Assembly: GCF_001691565.1 (NCBI RefSeq)
Contig: NZ_MAYO01000003.1
Span: 558,001 to 622,000, forward strand
Direction of reading: 5' to 3'
DNA length: 64,000 nucleotides
From: Microbacterium oleivorans
GTDB taxonomy: Bacteria; Actinomycetota; Actinomycetes; Actinomycetales; Microbacteriaceae
Shown: positions 30,627 through 40,500 of the stretch, in pieces
Numbering within the stretch: the stretch's first letter is position 1
Layout of the letters: each line of letters starts with the position of its first letter
Made by a program: the position numbers and the translations under genes
Notes under the pieces: generated by a model
Told to the model about the DNA's origin: nothing
Seen by the model: the letters and a program-made list of their open reading frames with translations, nothing else
Databases searched by the model: none

Positions 30627-32477
30627 CTACTTCTTGTCCTTGCCCTCGACATCGCCCGACAGAGCCGCGATGAACGCCTCCTGGGGGACCTCGACGCGGC
30701 CGACCATCTTCATGCGCTTCTTGCCCTCTTTCTGCTTCTCGAGCAGCTTGCGCTTGCGGCTGATGTCGCCGCCGTAGCACTTGGCGAGCACATCCTTGCG
30801 GATCGCGCTGATGTTCTCGCGAGCGATGATCCGGGCGCCGATGGCAGCCTGGATCGGTACCTCGAACTGCTGACGCGGGATGAGCTTGCGCAAGCGCTCG
30901 GTCATCAGCGTGCCGTACGCGTAGGCCTTCTCGCGGTGGACGATCGAACTGAATGCGTCGACCTTCTCGCCCTGCAGGAGGATGTCGACCTTCACGAGGT
31001 CGGCGGTCTGCGAGCCCGCCGGCTCGTAGTCGAGGCTCGCGTAACCCTGCGTCTTCGACTTCAGGTGGTCGAAGAAGTCGAACACGATCTCACCGAGCGG
31101 CATGTTGTAGCGGAGCTCGACGCGGTCCTCGCTGAGGTAGTCCATGCCGAGGAGCGTGCCGCGGCGCGACTGGCAGAGTTCCATGACCGTGCCGACGTAG
31201 TCCTTCGGCAGGAGGATGCCGACCTTGACCACCGGCTCGGACACCTCCGCGACGCGACCGTCCGGGTACTCGGACGGGTTCGTCACCGTGACCGTCTCGT
31301 TGGTGTCGGTCGTGACGGTGTAGGTCACCGAGGGGGCCGTGGTGATGAGATCGAGGTCGAACTCGCGCGAGAGGCGCTCGGTGATGATCTCGAGGTGCAG
31401 CAGGCCGAGGAACCCGCAACGGAAACCGAAGCCGAGTGCCACGGAGGTCTCGGGCTCGTACTGGAGCGAGGCGTCCGAGAGCTTCAGCTTGTCGAGCGCC
31501 TCGCGGAGCACGGCGTAGTCGCTGCCGTCGATCGGGTAGATCCCCGAGAACACCATCGGTTTCGGATCGGTGTAGCCGGCAAGCGCATCGGTCGCAGGCT
31601 TCCGGTGGTTCGTGATCGTGTCGCCGACCTTGGACTGGCGGACATCCTTCACGCCCGTGATCAGGTACCCGACCTCGCCGACGCCGAGTCCCTTGGTCGG
31701 AACCGGCTCGGGGCTCGACACGCCGATCTCGAGCAGGTCGTGGGCGGCGCGCGTCGACATCATCTGGATCCGCTCGCGCGGTTCGAGCTTGCCGTCGACC
31801 ATGCGGACGTAGGTGACGACGCCGCGGTAGGCGTCGTAGACCGAGTCGAAGATCATCGCCCGGGCGGGTGCGTCGGCGTCGCCCTTCGGTGCGGGGATGC
31901 GCTCGACGATGCGGTCGAGCAGCTCCTCGACGCCCATGCCGGTCTTGCCGCTGACCTTGAGGACGTCCGCCGGGTCGCCCCCGATGAGGTTCGCGAGCTC
32001 GGCCGCGTACTTCTCGGGATCGGCGGCAGGCAGGTCGATCTTGTTCAGCACCGGGATGATCTCGAGGTCGTTCTCGAGCGCCAGGTACAGGTTCGCGAGC
32101 GTCTGCGCTTCGATGCCCTGCGCGGCGTCGACGAGGAGGATCGCTCCCTCGCACGCGGCGAGCGACCGGCTGACCTCGTACGTGAAGTCGACATGGCCGG
32201 GGGTATCGATCATGTTGAGGGCGAACGTGCCGGCATCGGTGGCCCACGGCATCCGGACGGCCTGGCTCTTGATCGTGATGCCGCGCTCGCGCTCGATGTC
32301 CATGCGGTCGAGGTACTGAGCACGCATGTCGCGGTCCGAGACCACGCCGGTGATCTGCAGCATGCGGTCGGCCAGCGTGGACTTGCCGTGGTCGATGTGG
32401 GCGATGATGCAGAAGTTGCGGAGCTGCGCGGGCGGCGTGGCCGCGGGCTGCAGGGGCGTGAGGGCGCGGGGTGACAT
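30627..32477 (-). CDS. lepA: elongation factor 4 (LepA)
   Basis: LepA is a translational GTPase that can back-translocate ribosomes and aids initiation and assembly. The 616-residue protein has G1 AHIDHGKST (from residue 27), [16 protein letters not shown] and the characteristic LepA C-terminal domain ending in Lys-rich sequence. The ATG has TAGACT 9 nt upstream, giving a nearly leaderless message. In most actinobacteria lepA lies next to rpsT/holA; here 5.9 kb separate it from rpsT. Confidence 0.97.
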   Translation of the reverse strand: MSPRALTPLQPAATPPAQLRNFCIIAHIDHGKSTLADRMLQITGVVSDRDMRAQYLDRMDIERERGITIKSQAVRMPWATDAGTFALNMIDTPGHVDFTYEVSRSLAACEGAILLVDAAQGIEAQTLANLYLALENDLEIIPVLNKIDLPAADPEKYAAELANLIGGDPADVLKVSGKTGMGVEELLDRIVERIPAPKGDADAPARAMIFDSVYDAYRGVVTYVRMVDGKLEPRERIQMMSTRAAHDLLEIGVSSPEPVPTKGLGVGEVGYLITGVKDVRQSKVGDTITNHRKPATDALAGYTDPKPMVFSGIYPIDGSDYAVLREALDKLKLSDASLQYEPETSVALGFGFRCGFLGLLHLEIITERLSREFDLDLITTAPSVTYTVTTDTNETVTVTNPSEYPDGRVAEVSEPVVKVGILLPKDYVGTVMELCQSRRGTLLGMDYLSEDRVELRYNMPLGEIVFDFFDHLKSKTQGYASLDYEPAGSQTADLVKVDILLQGEKVDAFSSIVHREKAYAYGTLMTERLRKLIPRQQFEVPIQAAIGARIIARENISAIRKDVLAKCYGGDISRKRKLLEKQKEGKKRMKMVGRVEVPQEAFIAALSGDVEGKDKK

Positions 32478-32690
32478 GACCAGGCGAGTCTACCGGCGAC
32501 CGGCTGCACACCTGCTCCGGGGTTCGCGCAAGATAACCGCTCCGATCGCCGACACGCCAGCGGCGAGGGTCATGAGAAAGAGTTAACCGAGCCGACCCTT
32601 GCGGGGTGCGCCGCGCCGCCGAATGCTCAGTGTGGCGGTCGGTTCCTGCGCGATAAGCCCCGCGCCCGAGCCGCCTCGGGAGAACCCACC
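32478..32690. other. intergenic region between lepA and the secreted nuclease gene
   Basis: This 213-nt divergent promoter region has a TAGACT -10 for lepA at its left edge (32492-32487). Two TAACCG words (near 32535 and 32585) are visible but lie too far apart for a clear PhoP-box pair. A GGGAGAA ribosome-binding site precedes the GTG at 32691. Nothing else was recognised. Confidence 0.4.
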
Positions 32691-35600
32691 GTGTCGCACC
32701 CACCTGCCCCCGCGTCCGTCGCACGTCCGGTTCTCCGCCGGACCTGCGCAGCGCTGACCGTCGCCACCCTGACGGCAGCCGGACTCGCACTCGTCCCCAC
32801 CGCAGCGTCCGCAGCAGTTTCACCCGACGCGCCCGTCGTCATCTCAGAGGTGTACGGCGGTGGCGGAAACAACGGCGCCGCCTACAACCGCGACTTCATC
32901 GAGCTGGCGAACACCGGCGACGAGACGGTCGACCTGAGCGGCTACAGCGTGCAGTACGCCTCTGCGACAGGCGCATCGTGGCAGGTGACGAAGATCGGCG
33001 ATGTCGACCTGCCCGCCGGCGCGAATCTCCTGATCGGTCAGGCACCCGGTAGCAACACGTCACTCCCCGGCTTCGACGCCGACGTCGACGGCTCCATCGC
33101 GATGAGCGGCAGCGGCGCCAAGGTCGCGCTCGTCTCGAGCGAGACCGCCCTCACCGGGAGCACGGGCATCGCGACGCTCGATCAGGTCGTCGACCTGGTG
33201 GGCTGGGGGTCGACGGCCACGGCTTTCGCCGGGTCGGCCCCCGCGCCGGGCACCTCTAACGCGACGAGCGTCTCGCGCGACGACGAGGTTGCGAACACCG
33301 CAGACAACGCGGCGGACTTCGCCGCCGGTGCACCCACGCCCACCGGGCTCGGCGACGACACCGAGCCCGAGCCCGAGCCCGAGCCGGATCCCGAGCCGCA
33401 GGTCGCGACGATCGCCGAGATCCAGGGGACGACGGATGCCTCTCCCCTCGCTGGCCGCACGGTCACCACGACCGGTGTCGTGACTGCCCACTACCCCTCG
33501 GGCGGCTACAACGGCTACGTCATCCAGACGCCGGGCACCGGCGGCGCACTCGACGTCGCCACCCACAAGGCCTCCGACGCCGTCTTCGTCTACGCGCCCG
33601 GAGCGACCGGCGAGGTCGCCCTCGGCGACACCGTCACGGTCACCGGTGCTGTGTCGGAGTTCAACGGGCTCACCGAGATCACCGTCGAGGCCGGCGGTGC
33701 GAAGGTCATCGCCGACGCCGAGGCGCCCACGCCCGCCACGATCGGCTGGCCGACCACGGCAGCTCAGCGCGAGTCGCTCGAGTCGATGCTGATCGCCCCG
33801 CAGGGCGAGTTCACCGTCAGCGACACCTACAGCACCAACCGCTTCGGCGAGGTCGGCCTCGCCGCCGGCTCCGAGCCGCTCCGTCAGCCGACGGACGCCG
33901 CCCGTCCCGGAAGCGACGCCGCCGTCGCGGTCGCCGCAGACAACGCGGCACGCGGCGTGCGTCTCGACGACGGTGCCGGTCTCGACTACACGTCGGCCGC
34001 GAACCAGGCACTGACGCCAGCGTACGTCTCGCTTACCGAGCCGATCACGGTCGGCGCGGGGGTCACCTTCACGGCACCGCTCATCGTCGACTACCGCAAT
34101 GACTCGTGGAAGCTGAACCCGACTCAGCCGCTCGTCGGCGACGGGACCGGTGCCGACGAGGTCGTCTTCGAGAATGTCCGCACCGACGCTCCCGCCGAGG
34201 TGGGCGGACACCTCTCCATCGCATCGTTCAACGTCCTCAATTACTTCACGACCCTCGGCACCGACACCCCGAGCTGCGAGGCGTACACCGACCGCTTCGG
34301 CGACGGCGTGACCGTCCGGGACGGCTGCGCCCAGCGCGGTGCGTGGGATGCCGCCGACCTCGCTCGTCAGCAGGCCAAGCTCGTCGAGGCCATCACCTCC
34401 GTGGACGCCGGCGTCGTCGGCCTCATGGAGATCGAGAACTCGGCCGCGCTCGGCGAGAAGACCGACGAGGCCACGGCGACCCTCGTCGCCGCGCTCAACG
34501 CGAAGGCGGGCGCCGGCACGTGGGCGTTCGTGCCCTCGTCGACCGACCTGCCCCCGGCATCCGAGCAGGACGTCATCACCAACGCGATCATCTACCAGCC
34601 CGCGCGTGTCTCCCCCGTCGGCGCATCGCGCGCCCTCGGCGACCAGAGCGCGGACGGCGAGGCGTTCGGCAACGCGCGCGAGCCCATCGCCCAGGTGTTC
34701 GAGCCCGCAGCGGGCGGCGACCCGTTCCTGTTCGTCGTGAACCACTTCAAGTCGAAGGGCTCCGCCGGTCCGTGGCCGGGCGACGCCGACACCGGCGACG
34801 GCCAGGGCTCGTCGAACGAGTCGCGTATGCGGCAGGCGACCGCCCTCCGCGACTGGGTCGCGAAGATCCAGGGCGATGTCGACGCCGTCGCACTGGCGGG
34901 CGACTTCAACTCCTACAGCCAGGAGGACCCGCTGAAGGTCCTGTACGACGCCGGCTACGCGGATGCCGAGCGGGCGTTCGACGTCGACTCGTCGTCGTAC
35001 AGCTTCTCGGGACTCGCGGGATCGCTCGACCACATCCTCCTGAACGAGCCGGCCCTCGCCCGCTCCACGGATGCGGACATCTGGAATATCAACTCCGGCG
35101 AGTCGATCGCACTGGAGTACAGCCGGTTCCGCACGCACGGCACGGAGTTCTACTCCGCGGACCCATACCGCTCGAGCGACCACGACCCCGTGATCGTCGG
35201 GATGAAGGCGAAGGCCGCTCCCGTCCAGCTGACCCTCCTCGGCATCAACGACTTCCACGGACGCATCGACGGCAACACCGTCGGGTTCGCGGGAACCGTC
35301 GAGGAACTGCGGAAGGCGGCATCAGGTCCCACCCTGTTCCTGTCCGCAGGCGACAACATTGGGGCGTCGCTGTTCGCGTCCTCCGTCGCGGAGGACCAGC
35401 CGACCATCGACGTGCTGAACGCGATGGGTCTGCAGGCGAGCGCCGTCGGCAACCACGAGTTCGACCGCGGGTTCGACGACCTGGCCGGGCGCGTGTCCGA
35501 CGAGTTCGACGCGCCGCAGCTCGGCGCCAACGTCTACAAGAAGGGAACGACGACCCCCGCACTCGACGAGTACACGCTGCTCGAGGCCGACGGCCTCACG

Positions 35601-37427
35601 GTCGGCGTCATCGGCGCGGTCACCGAGGAGACCCCGACGCTCGTCACGCCGACCGGCATCGAGTCCGTCGACTTCGGCGACCCGGTCGAGGCGGTCAACC
35701 GCGTCGCCGCTCAGCTGAGCGACGGCGATGCGTCCAACGGCGAGGCCGACGTCATCGTCGCGATGTACCACGAGGGCGCCGGCGCGGGTACGCCCGACGG
35801 CGCGACCCTCGACGAGGAGGTCGCCGCGGGCGGCGCGTTCGGCGCGATCATCACCGACACCTCCCCCGAGGTCGACGCGATCTTCACCGGCCACACGCAC
35901 AAGGAGTACGCGTGGTCGGCGCCGATCCCCGGGACGGACCGCACCCGTCCGGTCGTCCAGACCGGCTCGTACGGCGCCAAGATCGGCGAGATCACCCTGA
36001 CAGTGGATGCCGCCACGGGTGACGTCTCCGCGCACACCGAGCGCAACGTCGCCCGCACGTCGACGCCCGCCGCCGACCTCGTCGCCGCGTACCCCCGTGT
36101 CGCGGAGGTCGATCGCATCACGAAGGCAGCCCTCGCGAACGCGGCGGCCGTCGGCAACACGGAGGTCGGCCAGGTCGCCGGTGACATCACGACCGCCTAC
36201 AGCGGCGGCTCGTACGTCGACGGCGTCTACACGGGCGGCTCACGCGACAACCGCGCAGCCGAGTCGACACTCGGCAACACGGTGGCGAACATGCTGCGCG
36301 ACAGCCTCGCCGACCTGCCGAACGGCGCCGTGATCGGCGTGACGAACCCGGGCGGCCTCCGGGCGGACCTCTTCGACACGCAGGCGGAGTTCGGTGCCGG
36401 TGCCGTTCCGGGCCTGGCAGACGGCTCGGTCTCGTTCAGCCAGGCAAACGCGGTGCTGCCGTTCAACAACACGCTCGCGCTCATCACCCTGACGGGCGAG
36501 GAGTTCACGACGATGCTCGAGCAGCAGTGGCAACGGGATGCCGCCGGTAACGTCCCGCAGCGGCCGTACCTGCAGCTGGGCCTCTCGGACAACGTGTCGT
36601 ACACCTACGACCCGGCGCTGCCGGAGGGTCAACGCATCACGTCGGTGACGGTCGACGGCAAGGCGATCGATCCGGCCGGGACCTACCGCATCGGCACGTT
36701 CTCGTTCCTGGCTGCCGGCGGCGACAACTTCCGGGCGTTCACCGAGGGTGACGACTACGTCGACACGGGCCTCCTCGACTACGAGGCCTGGGTCGACTAC
36801 ATCGCCGACGGCTCGCCCGTCGCGCCGTCGTTCGCCAAGCACGGCGTGCAGGTGTCGGGCGTCCCCGAGACCGTCGCGGCGGGCGACACAGTGACGTTCC
36901 AGGTGGCGGGCATGGACCTGACCAGCAAGGGCGCTCCGGCCAACACGGAGGTGACCGTCAGCCTGGGCGACCAGGTACTCGGCACCGCGTCGGTGACCGG
37001 GGGCGCGGCATCCGTCAGCGTCACGCTCCCGGCAGGGACCCCTGCCGGGGCGGCGCAGCTGACGGTGACGGCCGCACCCAGCGGCACCGTCGTTCAGGTT
37101 CCGCTGACGGTGGAGCAGGCGGCGGAGCCCGCCGCGACGACGCGCACGTCGCTCATCGCCCTCCCGCCGGTGCACATCAACCGGCTGCTGCCGGCGACGC
37201 TCCTCGCGATCGTCACGCAGGACGAGGGTCGTGCGGAGGGCGTCGTGGAGTTCCGCGAGGGCGACACCGTGATCGCGACGGCGGAGGTGCGCGGCGGGTT
37301 CGCGTCGACCACGCTGGGTCGCCTCTCGCGCGGGGTGCACTCGTACACGGCGACGTTCGTCCCGAAGGACCCGACGGTCTCGGAGGGGTCGGTCAGCAAC
37401 CGGTCGTCGGTGCTCGTGCTGTTCTGA
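32691..37427 (+). CDS. secreted ExeM/NucH-type endonuclease fused to a 5'-nucleotidase
   Basis: This 1578-residue multidomain exoprotein should degrade extracellular DNA and then dephosphorylate the nucleotides. A signal peptide (about residues 1-42, ending TAASA) is followed by a lamin-tail domain (about 45-170), an Asp/Glu-Pro linker (EPEPEPEPDPEP), an OB-like segment (about 240-480), an endonuclease/exonuclease/phosphatase domain (FNVLNYF near 510, LMEIENS, SSDHDPVIV), a metallophosphatase domain (GINDFHGR near 850, GNHEFDRG near 921), a 5'-nucleotidase C-terminal domain (NPGGLRADL near 1217) and one or two Ig-like domains. No LPxTG anchor is present. The GTG start follows GGGAGAA. It lies between lepA and rpsT, which are normally close. 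A phosphate-scavenging role is inferred. Confidence 0.9.
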   Translation: MSHPPAPASVARPVLRRTCAALTVATLTAAGLALVPTAASAAVSPDAPVVISEVYGGGGNNGAAYNRDFIELANTGDETVDLSGYSVQYASATGASWQVTKIGDVDLPAGANLLIGQAPGSNTSLPGFDADVDGSIAMSGSGAKVALVSSETALTGSTGIATLDQVVDLVGWGSTATAFAGSAPAPGTSNATSVSRDDEVANTADNAADFAAGAPTPTGLGDDTEPEPEPEPDPEPQVATIAEIQGTTDASPLAGRTVTTTGVVTAHYPSGGYNGYVIQTPGTGGALDVATHKASDAVFVYAPGATGEVALGDTVTVTGAVSEFNGLTEITVEAGGAKVIADAEAPTPATIGWPTTAAQRESLESMLIAPQGEFTVSDTYSTNRFGEVGLAAGSEPLRQPTDAARPGSDAAVAVAADNAARGVRLDDGAGLDYTSAANQALTPAYVSLTEPITVGAGVTFTAPLIVDYRNDSWKLNPTQPLVGDGTGADEVVFENVRTDAPAEVGGHLSIASFNVLNYFTTLGTDTPSCEAYTDRFGDGVTVRDGCAQRGAWDAADLARQQAKLVEAITSVDAGVVGLMEIENSAALGEKTDEATATLVAALNAKAGAGTWAFVPSSTDLPPASEQDVITNAIIYQPARVSPVGASRALGDQSADGEAFGNAREPIAQVFEPAAGGDPFLFVVNHFKSKGSAGPWPGDADTGDGQGSSNESRMRQATALRDWVAKIQGDVDAVALAGDFNSYSQEDPLKVLYDAGYADAERAFDVDSSSYSFSGLAGSLDHILLNEPALARSTDADIWNINSGESIALEYSRFRTHGTEFYSADPYRSSDHDPVIVGMKAKAAPVQLTLLGINDFHGRIDGNTVGFAGTVEELRKAASGPTLFLSAGDNIGASLFASSVAEDQPTIDVLNAMGLQASAVGNHEFDRGFDDLAGRVSDEFDAPQLGANVYKKGTTTPALDEYTLLEADGLTVGVIGAVTEETPTLVTPTGIESVDFGDPVEAVNRVAAQLSDGDASNGEADVIVAMYHEGAGAGTPDGATLDEEVAAGGAFGAIITDTSPEVDAIFTGHTHKEYAWSAPIPGTDRTRPVVQTGSYGAKIGEITLTVDAATGDVSAHTERNVARTSTPAADLVAAYPRVAEVDRITKAALANAAAVGNTEVGQVAGDITTAYSGGSYVDGVYTGGSRDNRAAESTLGNTVANMLRDSLADLPNGAVIGVTNPGGLRADLFDTQAEFGAGAVPGLADGSVSFSQANAVLPFNNTLALITLTGEEFTTMLEQQWQRDAAGNVPQRPYLQLGLSDNVSYTYDPALPEGQRITSVTVDGKAIDPAGTYRIGTFSFLAAGGDNFRAFTEGDDYVDTGLLDYEAWVDYIADGSPVAPSFAKHGVQVSGVPETVAAGDTVTFQVAGMDLTSKGAPANTEVTVSLGDQVLGTASVTGGAASVSVTLPAGTPAGAAQLTVTAAPSGTVVQVPLTVEQAAEPAATTRTSLIALPPVHINRLLPATLLAIVTQDEGRAEGVVEFREGDTVIATAEVRGGFASTTLGRLSRGVHSYTATFVPKDPTVSEGSVSNRSSVLVLF

Positions 37428-37440
37428 TCCGGGCGTATCC

Positions 37441-37476
37441 GGAACGGGGGCGGGTCTTCGGATCCGCCCCCGTTCC
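37441..37476 (+). terminator. terminator after the nuclease/nucleotidase gene
   Basis: A 13-bp perfect stem (37441-37453 with 37464-37476, 10-nt loop) begins 14 nt after the stop codon and ends 32 nt before the next ATG. Confidence 0.8.
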
Positions 37477-37508
37477 GCGTTCCCGGAGACGGTTCGTAGG
37501 CTGGAGGC

Positions 37509-38243
37509 ATGACGCCTCAGGTGGTGTTCGTCCACGGCATCCGAACCTCCGCGACGATGTGGCGCGCGCAGGTCGAGCATCTGACCGCAGCCGGTGTCGG
37601 CGCGAACGCGGTCGATCTTCCCGGCCACGGCACCCGCATGACCGAGACCTTCACGTTGGACGGTGCGTTCGAGACCATCGACGCTGCGGTGACGGATGCC
37701 GCGGCCCACGGGCCTGTGCTCCTGGTCGCCCACTCCATGGGCGGGCTCGTGTCCATCGAATACATGGGCCGCGAAAACCGGCCTCCCGTTGACGCCTTCA
37801 TCGCGGCCGGGTGCACATCGATCCCACGCGGAGCGGGGTTGAGGATCTACCGGACTCTCGCGCGCGGCTTCGACCGCCTTCCGGGGCGCGGCCAGCGGCT
37901 GACCGACATGGTCCTGGACCGGACGTTGCCACCCGAGACGCGCGCCGATTTCGGGGCGGGCGGGTACGCGTACGATGCGCAGGACATCGCGCTGCGGAGT
38001 CTGTCCGTCCTCGATCTGGTGTCGGCTCTGAAACGGATCTCGGTGCCGATGTGGTTCGTCAACGGGCAGTGGGACCAATTGCGCCTGAACGAACGGCTCT
38101 TCACCGCGCTGAAGCCCGAAGCCGAGCTCATCGTGGTGCCCCGGACATCCCATCTGGTGACCGCCATGCGGCCCCGGGTGTTCGATGCCGTCATCGACCT
38201 CGCACTGGCGACGATGGCGCACGAGCGCTCGACTTCGGGATGA
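37509..38243 (+). CDS. alpha/beta-hydrolase
   Basis: This 244-residue cytosolic hydrolase has the oxyanion HGIR motif at residues 9-12, the nucleophile elbow AHSMGG with Ser76, a likely acid Asp in NGQWDQL and the catalytic His in RTSHLV. No signal peptide is seen and the substrate is unknown. The ATG has TAGGCT 6 nt upstream, so a leaderless message is predicted. Together with the preceding secreted enzyme it makes up the insertion between lepA and rpsT. Esterase and lactonase are both possible. Confidence 0.85.
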   Translation: MTPQVVFVHGIRTSATMWRAQVEHLTAAGVGANAVDLPGHGTRMTETFTLDGAFETIDAAVTDAAAHGPVLLVAHSMGGLVSIEYMGRENRPPVDAFIAAGCTSIPRGAGLRIYRTLARGFDRLPGRGQRLTDMVLDRTLPPETRADFGAGGYAYDAQDIALRSLSVLDLVSALKRISVPMWFVNGQWDQLRLNERLFTALKPEAELIVVPRTSHLVTAMRPRVFDAVIDLALATMAHERSTSG

Positions 38244-38256
38244 GCCTCCCACCTGA

Positions 38257-38262
38257 TAGAAT
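38257..38262 (+). promoter_or_regulatory. -10 element of rpsT
   Basis: TAGAAT lies about 110 nt before the rpsT start and is followed by an AT-rich start region. The resulting 5' UTR of about 100 nt is unusually long for this window and could hold an S20 autoregulatory structure. No clear -35 hexamer was seen. Confidence 0.45.
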
Positions 38263-38370
38263 CGGTTTTTGGCTTGCGTGTGGGTTCCTCCCTCACACGA
38301 CCGCTGTGCGACAGCCCTCTTCTGTTGCCGGCACATCCACCCGTAACTCCGAACGAAAGATACGTCGAAC

Positions 38371-38631
38371 GTGGCGAACATCAAGTCGCAGATCAAGCGC
38401 AACAAGACCAACGAGAAGGCCCGCGAGCGGAACAAGGCCGTCAAGAGCGAGCTGCGGACCGTCGTCCGTCAGACCCGCGCGGCCATCTCGGCCGGCGACA
38501 AGGCCGCTGCCGAGAAGGCTCTGGTGAAGGCGACCAAGAAGCTCGACAAGGCCGTCAGCAAGGGCGTCATCCACGAGAACCAGGCGGCCAACCGCAAGTC
38601 CTCGATCGCGAAGCAGGTCGCCGCTCTCTGA
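38371..38631 (+). CDS. rpsT: 30S ribosomal protein S20
   Basis: This 86-residue, Lys/Arg/Ala-rich protein is the small-subunit protein S20, which binds 16S rRNA helices h9 and h44. It opens with [20 protein letters not shown], the family hallmark, and has the C-terminal [18 protein letters not shown] block. The start is GTG, with GAAAGA upstream. It has its own promoter and terminator and converges with holA. Confidence 0.97.
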   Translation: MANIKSQIKRNKTNEKARERNKAVKSELRTVVRQTRAAISAGDKAAAEKALVKATKKLDKAVSKGVIHENQAANRKSSIAKQVAAL

Positions 38632-38648
38632 GCCGCGAACGCTGCGCC

Positions 38649-38690
38649 ACGACGAAGGCCCGTCCCGTGAGGGATGGGCCTTCGTCGTTT
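38649..38690. terminator. bidirectional terminator between rpsT and holA
   Basis: An 18-bp inverted repeat (38649-38666 with 38671-38688, one G-U pair) closes on GTGA and is followed by TT. It lies 17 nt after the rpsT stop and 8 nt before the holA stop, so it serves both convergent genes. Confidence 0.85.
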
Positions 38691-38697
38691 CCGGACG

Positions 38698-39732
38698 TCA
38701 GGCGCCGTACGGCGCGCGCGTCGCGACGACCGTGACCAAGCGCTCGACCGCGAAGACGGCGTCGCGGGACGCGCCTTTGACCTCGGCATCCGCTCGGGCG
38801 GCGGCCTGGATCGCGATCCCGAGCGAGGACTCGGTCCAGCCCGCGAGGTCGCGACGGGCACGGTCCACCTGCCAGTCCTTCATGCCGATGCGGGCGGCGA
38901 GGGCGCCGGACGGCTCGCGCGTGCCGGCGACGCGCGCCATGGTGCGGAGCTTCGAGGCGATCGCGGCGACCATCGGCACCGGATCCGCGCCCGAGGCGAG
39001 GGCGTGGCGAAGTGTCACGAGCGCGTCGCCGTAGCGGCCGGCGATCGCGGTGTCGGCGACGGCGAACGCGGTCGTCTCGACGCGGCCGCCGTAGTAGCGG
39101 GTGACGACCTGCTCGGTGATGTCGCCCTCGACGTCCGAGATGAGCTGCTGGCAGGCGGCGGCGAGCTCGGTGAGGTCATCGGCGAAGGCCGAGACGAGGG
39201 CGCGGAGCGCGGGAGGGGCGATACGGCGTTTGGCGGCCTGGAACTCCCCCGCCGCGAAGTCGAACCGGTCGGAGTCGCGCTTGACCGCAGGGCACGCGAT
39301 CTCGATGCCACCGCCGGTACCCGAGCGGATCGTGTCGAGCAGCTTCTTGCCGCGGACGCTCGCGCCGGTGTGGCGCAGCACGATGGTCGCGCCCTCCTGC
39401 GGGGCCTCGAGGTAGCGGATCGCCTCGGCGAGGAACGCGTCGGAGCACTTCTCGACACCCGAGACGCGCACGAGGCGCGGCTCGCCGAACAGCGAGGGCG
39501 AGGACACCGCGAACAGCGTGCCCGGCGCATAGTCGTCGGCGCGGATGTCGGTGACTTCGAGGCTCGGATCCTCGGCGCGAAGGTATTCACGGATGCCGGC
39601 GGTCGCCCGCTCGGCGCAGATCTCTTCCGGTCCCGAGACGAGGACCACGGGCGCCGGCTGCGGTCGGCGCCACGAGATCTGCGGGATCGCCGACTTCGTC
39701 GTCTTCGCGGCGGGACGGCGGGGGCTCGGCAT
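38698..39732 (-). CDS. holA: DNA polymerase III subunit delta
   Basis: The delta subunit is the wrench of the clamp loader and opens the beta clamp. The 344-residue protein has the DNA_pol3_delta layout: an N-terminal domain with LVSGPEEICAERA, SPSLFGEPRLVRVSG, and a helical C-terminal collar with MKDWQVDRARRDLAGW. The ATG at 39732 has TAGGCT 7 nt upstream, and the first three bases of that hexamer are the stop codon of the Pr6Pr gene. It is convergent with rpsT, as in many actinobacteria. Confidence 0.92.
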   Translation of the reverse strand: MPSPRRPAAKTTKSAIPQISWRRPQPAPVVLVSGPEEICAERATAGIREYLRAEDPSLEVTDIRADDYAPGTLFAVSSPSLFGEPRLVRVSGVEKCSDAFLAEAIRYLEAPQEGATIVLRHTGASVRGKKLLDTIRSGTGGGIEIACPAVKRDSDRFDFAAGEFQAAKRRIAPPALRALVSAFADDLTELAAACQQLISDVEGDITEQVVTRYYGGRVETTAFAVADTAIAGRYGDALVTLRHALASGADPVPMVAAIASKLRTMARVAGTREPSGALAARIGMKDWQVDRARRDLAGWTESSLGIAIQAAARADAEVKGASRDAVFAVERLVTVVATRAPYGA

Positions 39733-39742
39733 GGGGTCCAGC

Positions 39743-40390
39743 CTACCGAGGGGCGCCGACGCCTCGCCGTCGTGGCAGGACGATTCGGGACAGCGCCCAT
39801 ACCGCAGCGCCGGCTGCGAGGAGCATCGCGAGCAGCCCGAGGCTCGTGAGGACGAGCGCACCGAGCCCGCGGCTCGGCAGCAGGAACCCGTAGGGCACCC
39901 AGCCGTCGGTGTGACCGCGGAGGAGCACGACGAGCAGCCAGACGAGCGGATAGGGCAGCACGAGCCACAAGGTGCGCCACGGCTGCGGCGGGCGGTCTCG
40001 GATGAAGGTCCAGTCGAGCACGGCGTAGAGCGGAAGTGCGATGTGCAGGACGGCGCTCACCCACGGCGGCGCCGAGCCCGTGCCGGGGACGAACCCGTTG
40101 TAGACGACGCCCACGACGATGAGACAGGCGACTGCGACCCCGCGAGCGAGAGTCAGCCATCTCGGGACCGCCCGGTTGCCGGTGAGAAGGATGCCGGTGG
40201 CGCCGAACACGAGCGCGCTCCACATCGCGGTCTGGTTCGTGAAGTACCCGAAGAAGTCGAACGGATTGGCACTCCCCGGCTGCGCGGAACGGGCGTAGGT
40301 CCACCCCAGGACGCTGAGAACGCAGACGGCCACGCCGAGTCGCATGCCGCCGATGGCTGCGACGAGGCGAGGCGGGAGGGCGGGAGGCAT
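39743..40390 (-). CDS. Pr6Pr family membrane protein
   Basis: This 215-residue integral membrane protein has six hydrophobic segments and the conserved YFTNQTAMWSALVFG and WTFIRDRPP elements of the Pr6Pr (FAR-17a/AIG1-like) family. Its function is not known. The ATG has TAGGCT 6 nt upstream, so it is leaderless, and its TAG stop doubles as part of the holA -10 element. It lies between holA and a small membrane-protein gene on the other strand. Confidence 0.82.
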   Translation of the reverse strand: MPPALPPRLVAAIGGMRLGVAVCVLSVLGWTYARSAQPGSANPFDFFGYFTNQTAMWSALVFGATGILLTGNRAVPRWLTLARGVAVACLIVVGVVYNGFVPGTGSAPPWVSAVLHIALPLYAVLDWTFIRDRPPQPWRTLWLVLPYPLVWLLVVLLRGHTDGWVPYGFLLPSRGLGALVLTSLGLLAMLLAAGAAVWALSRIVLPRRRGVGAPR

Positions 40391-40500
40391 CCGGTCAGCC
40401 TACGAAAGACCCGTCCTGACGGGATATCTCCCACGGAGGATCTATCCATCGTCGCCGCGCGACCAGTAGCATGGCGCGACACGAACGTGGGGGACCGCAC

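Noticed and set aside
32530..32595. PhoP-box-like TAACCG words before the secreted nuclease/nucleotidase
   Set aside because: The words are about 50 nt apart and not direct repeats at 11-nt spacing, so phosphate control is not supported by this sequence.
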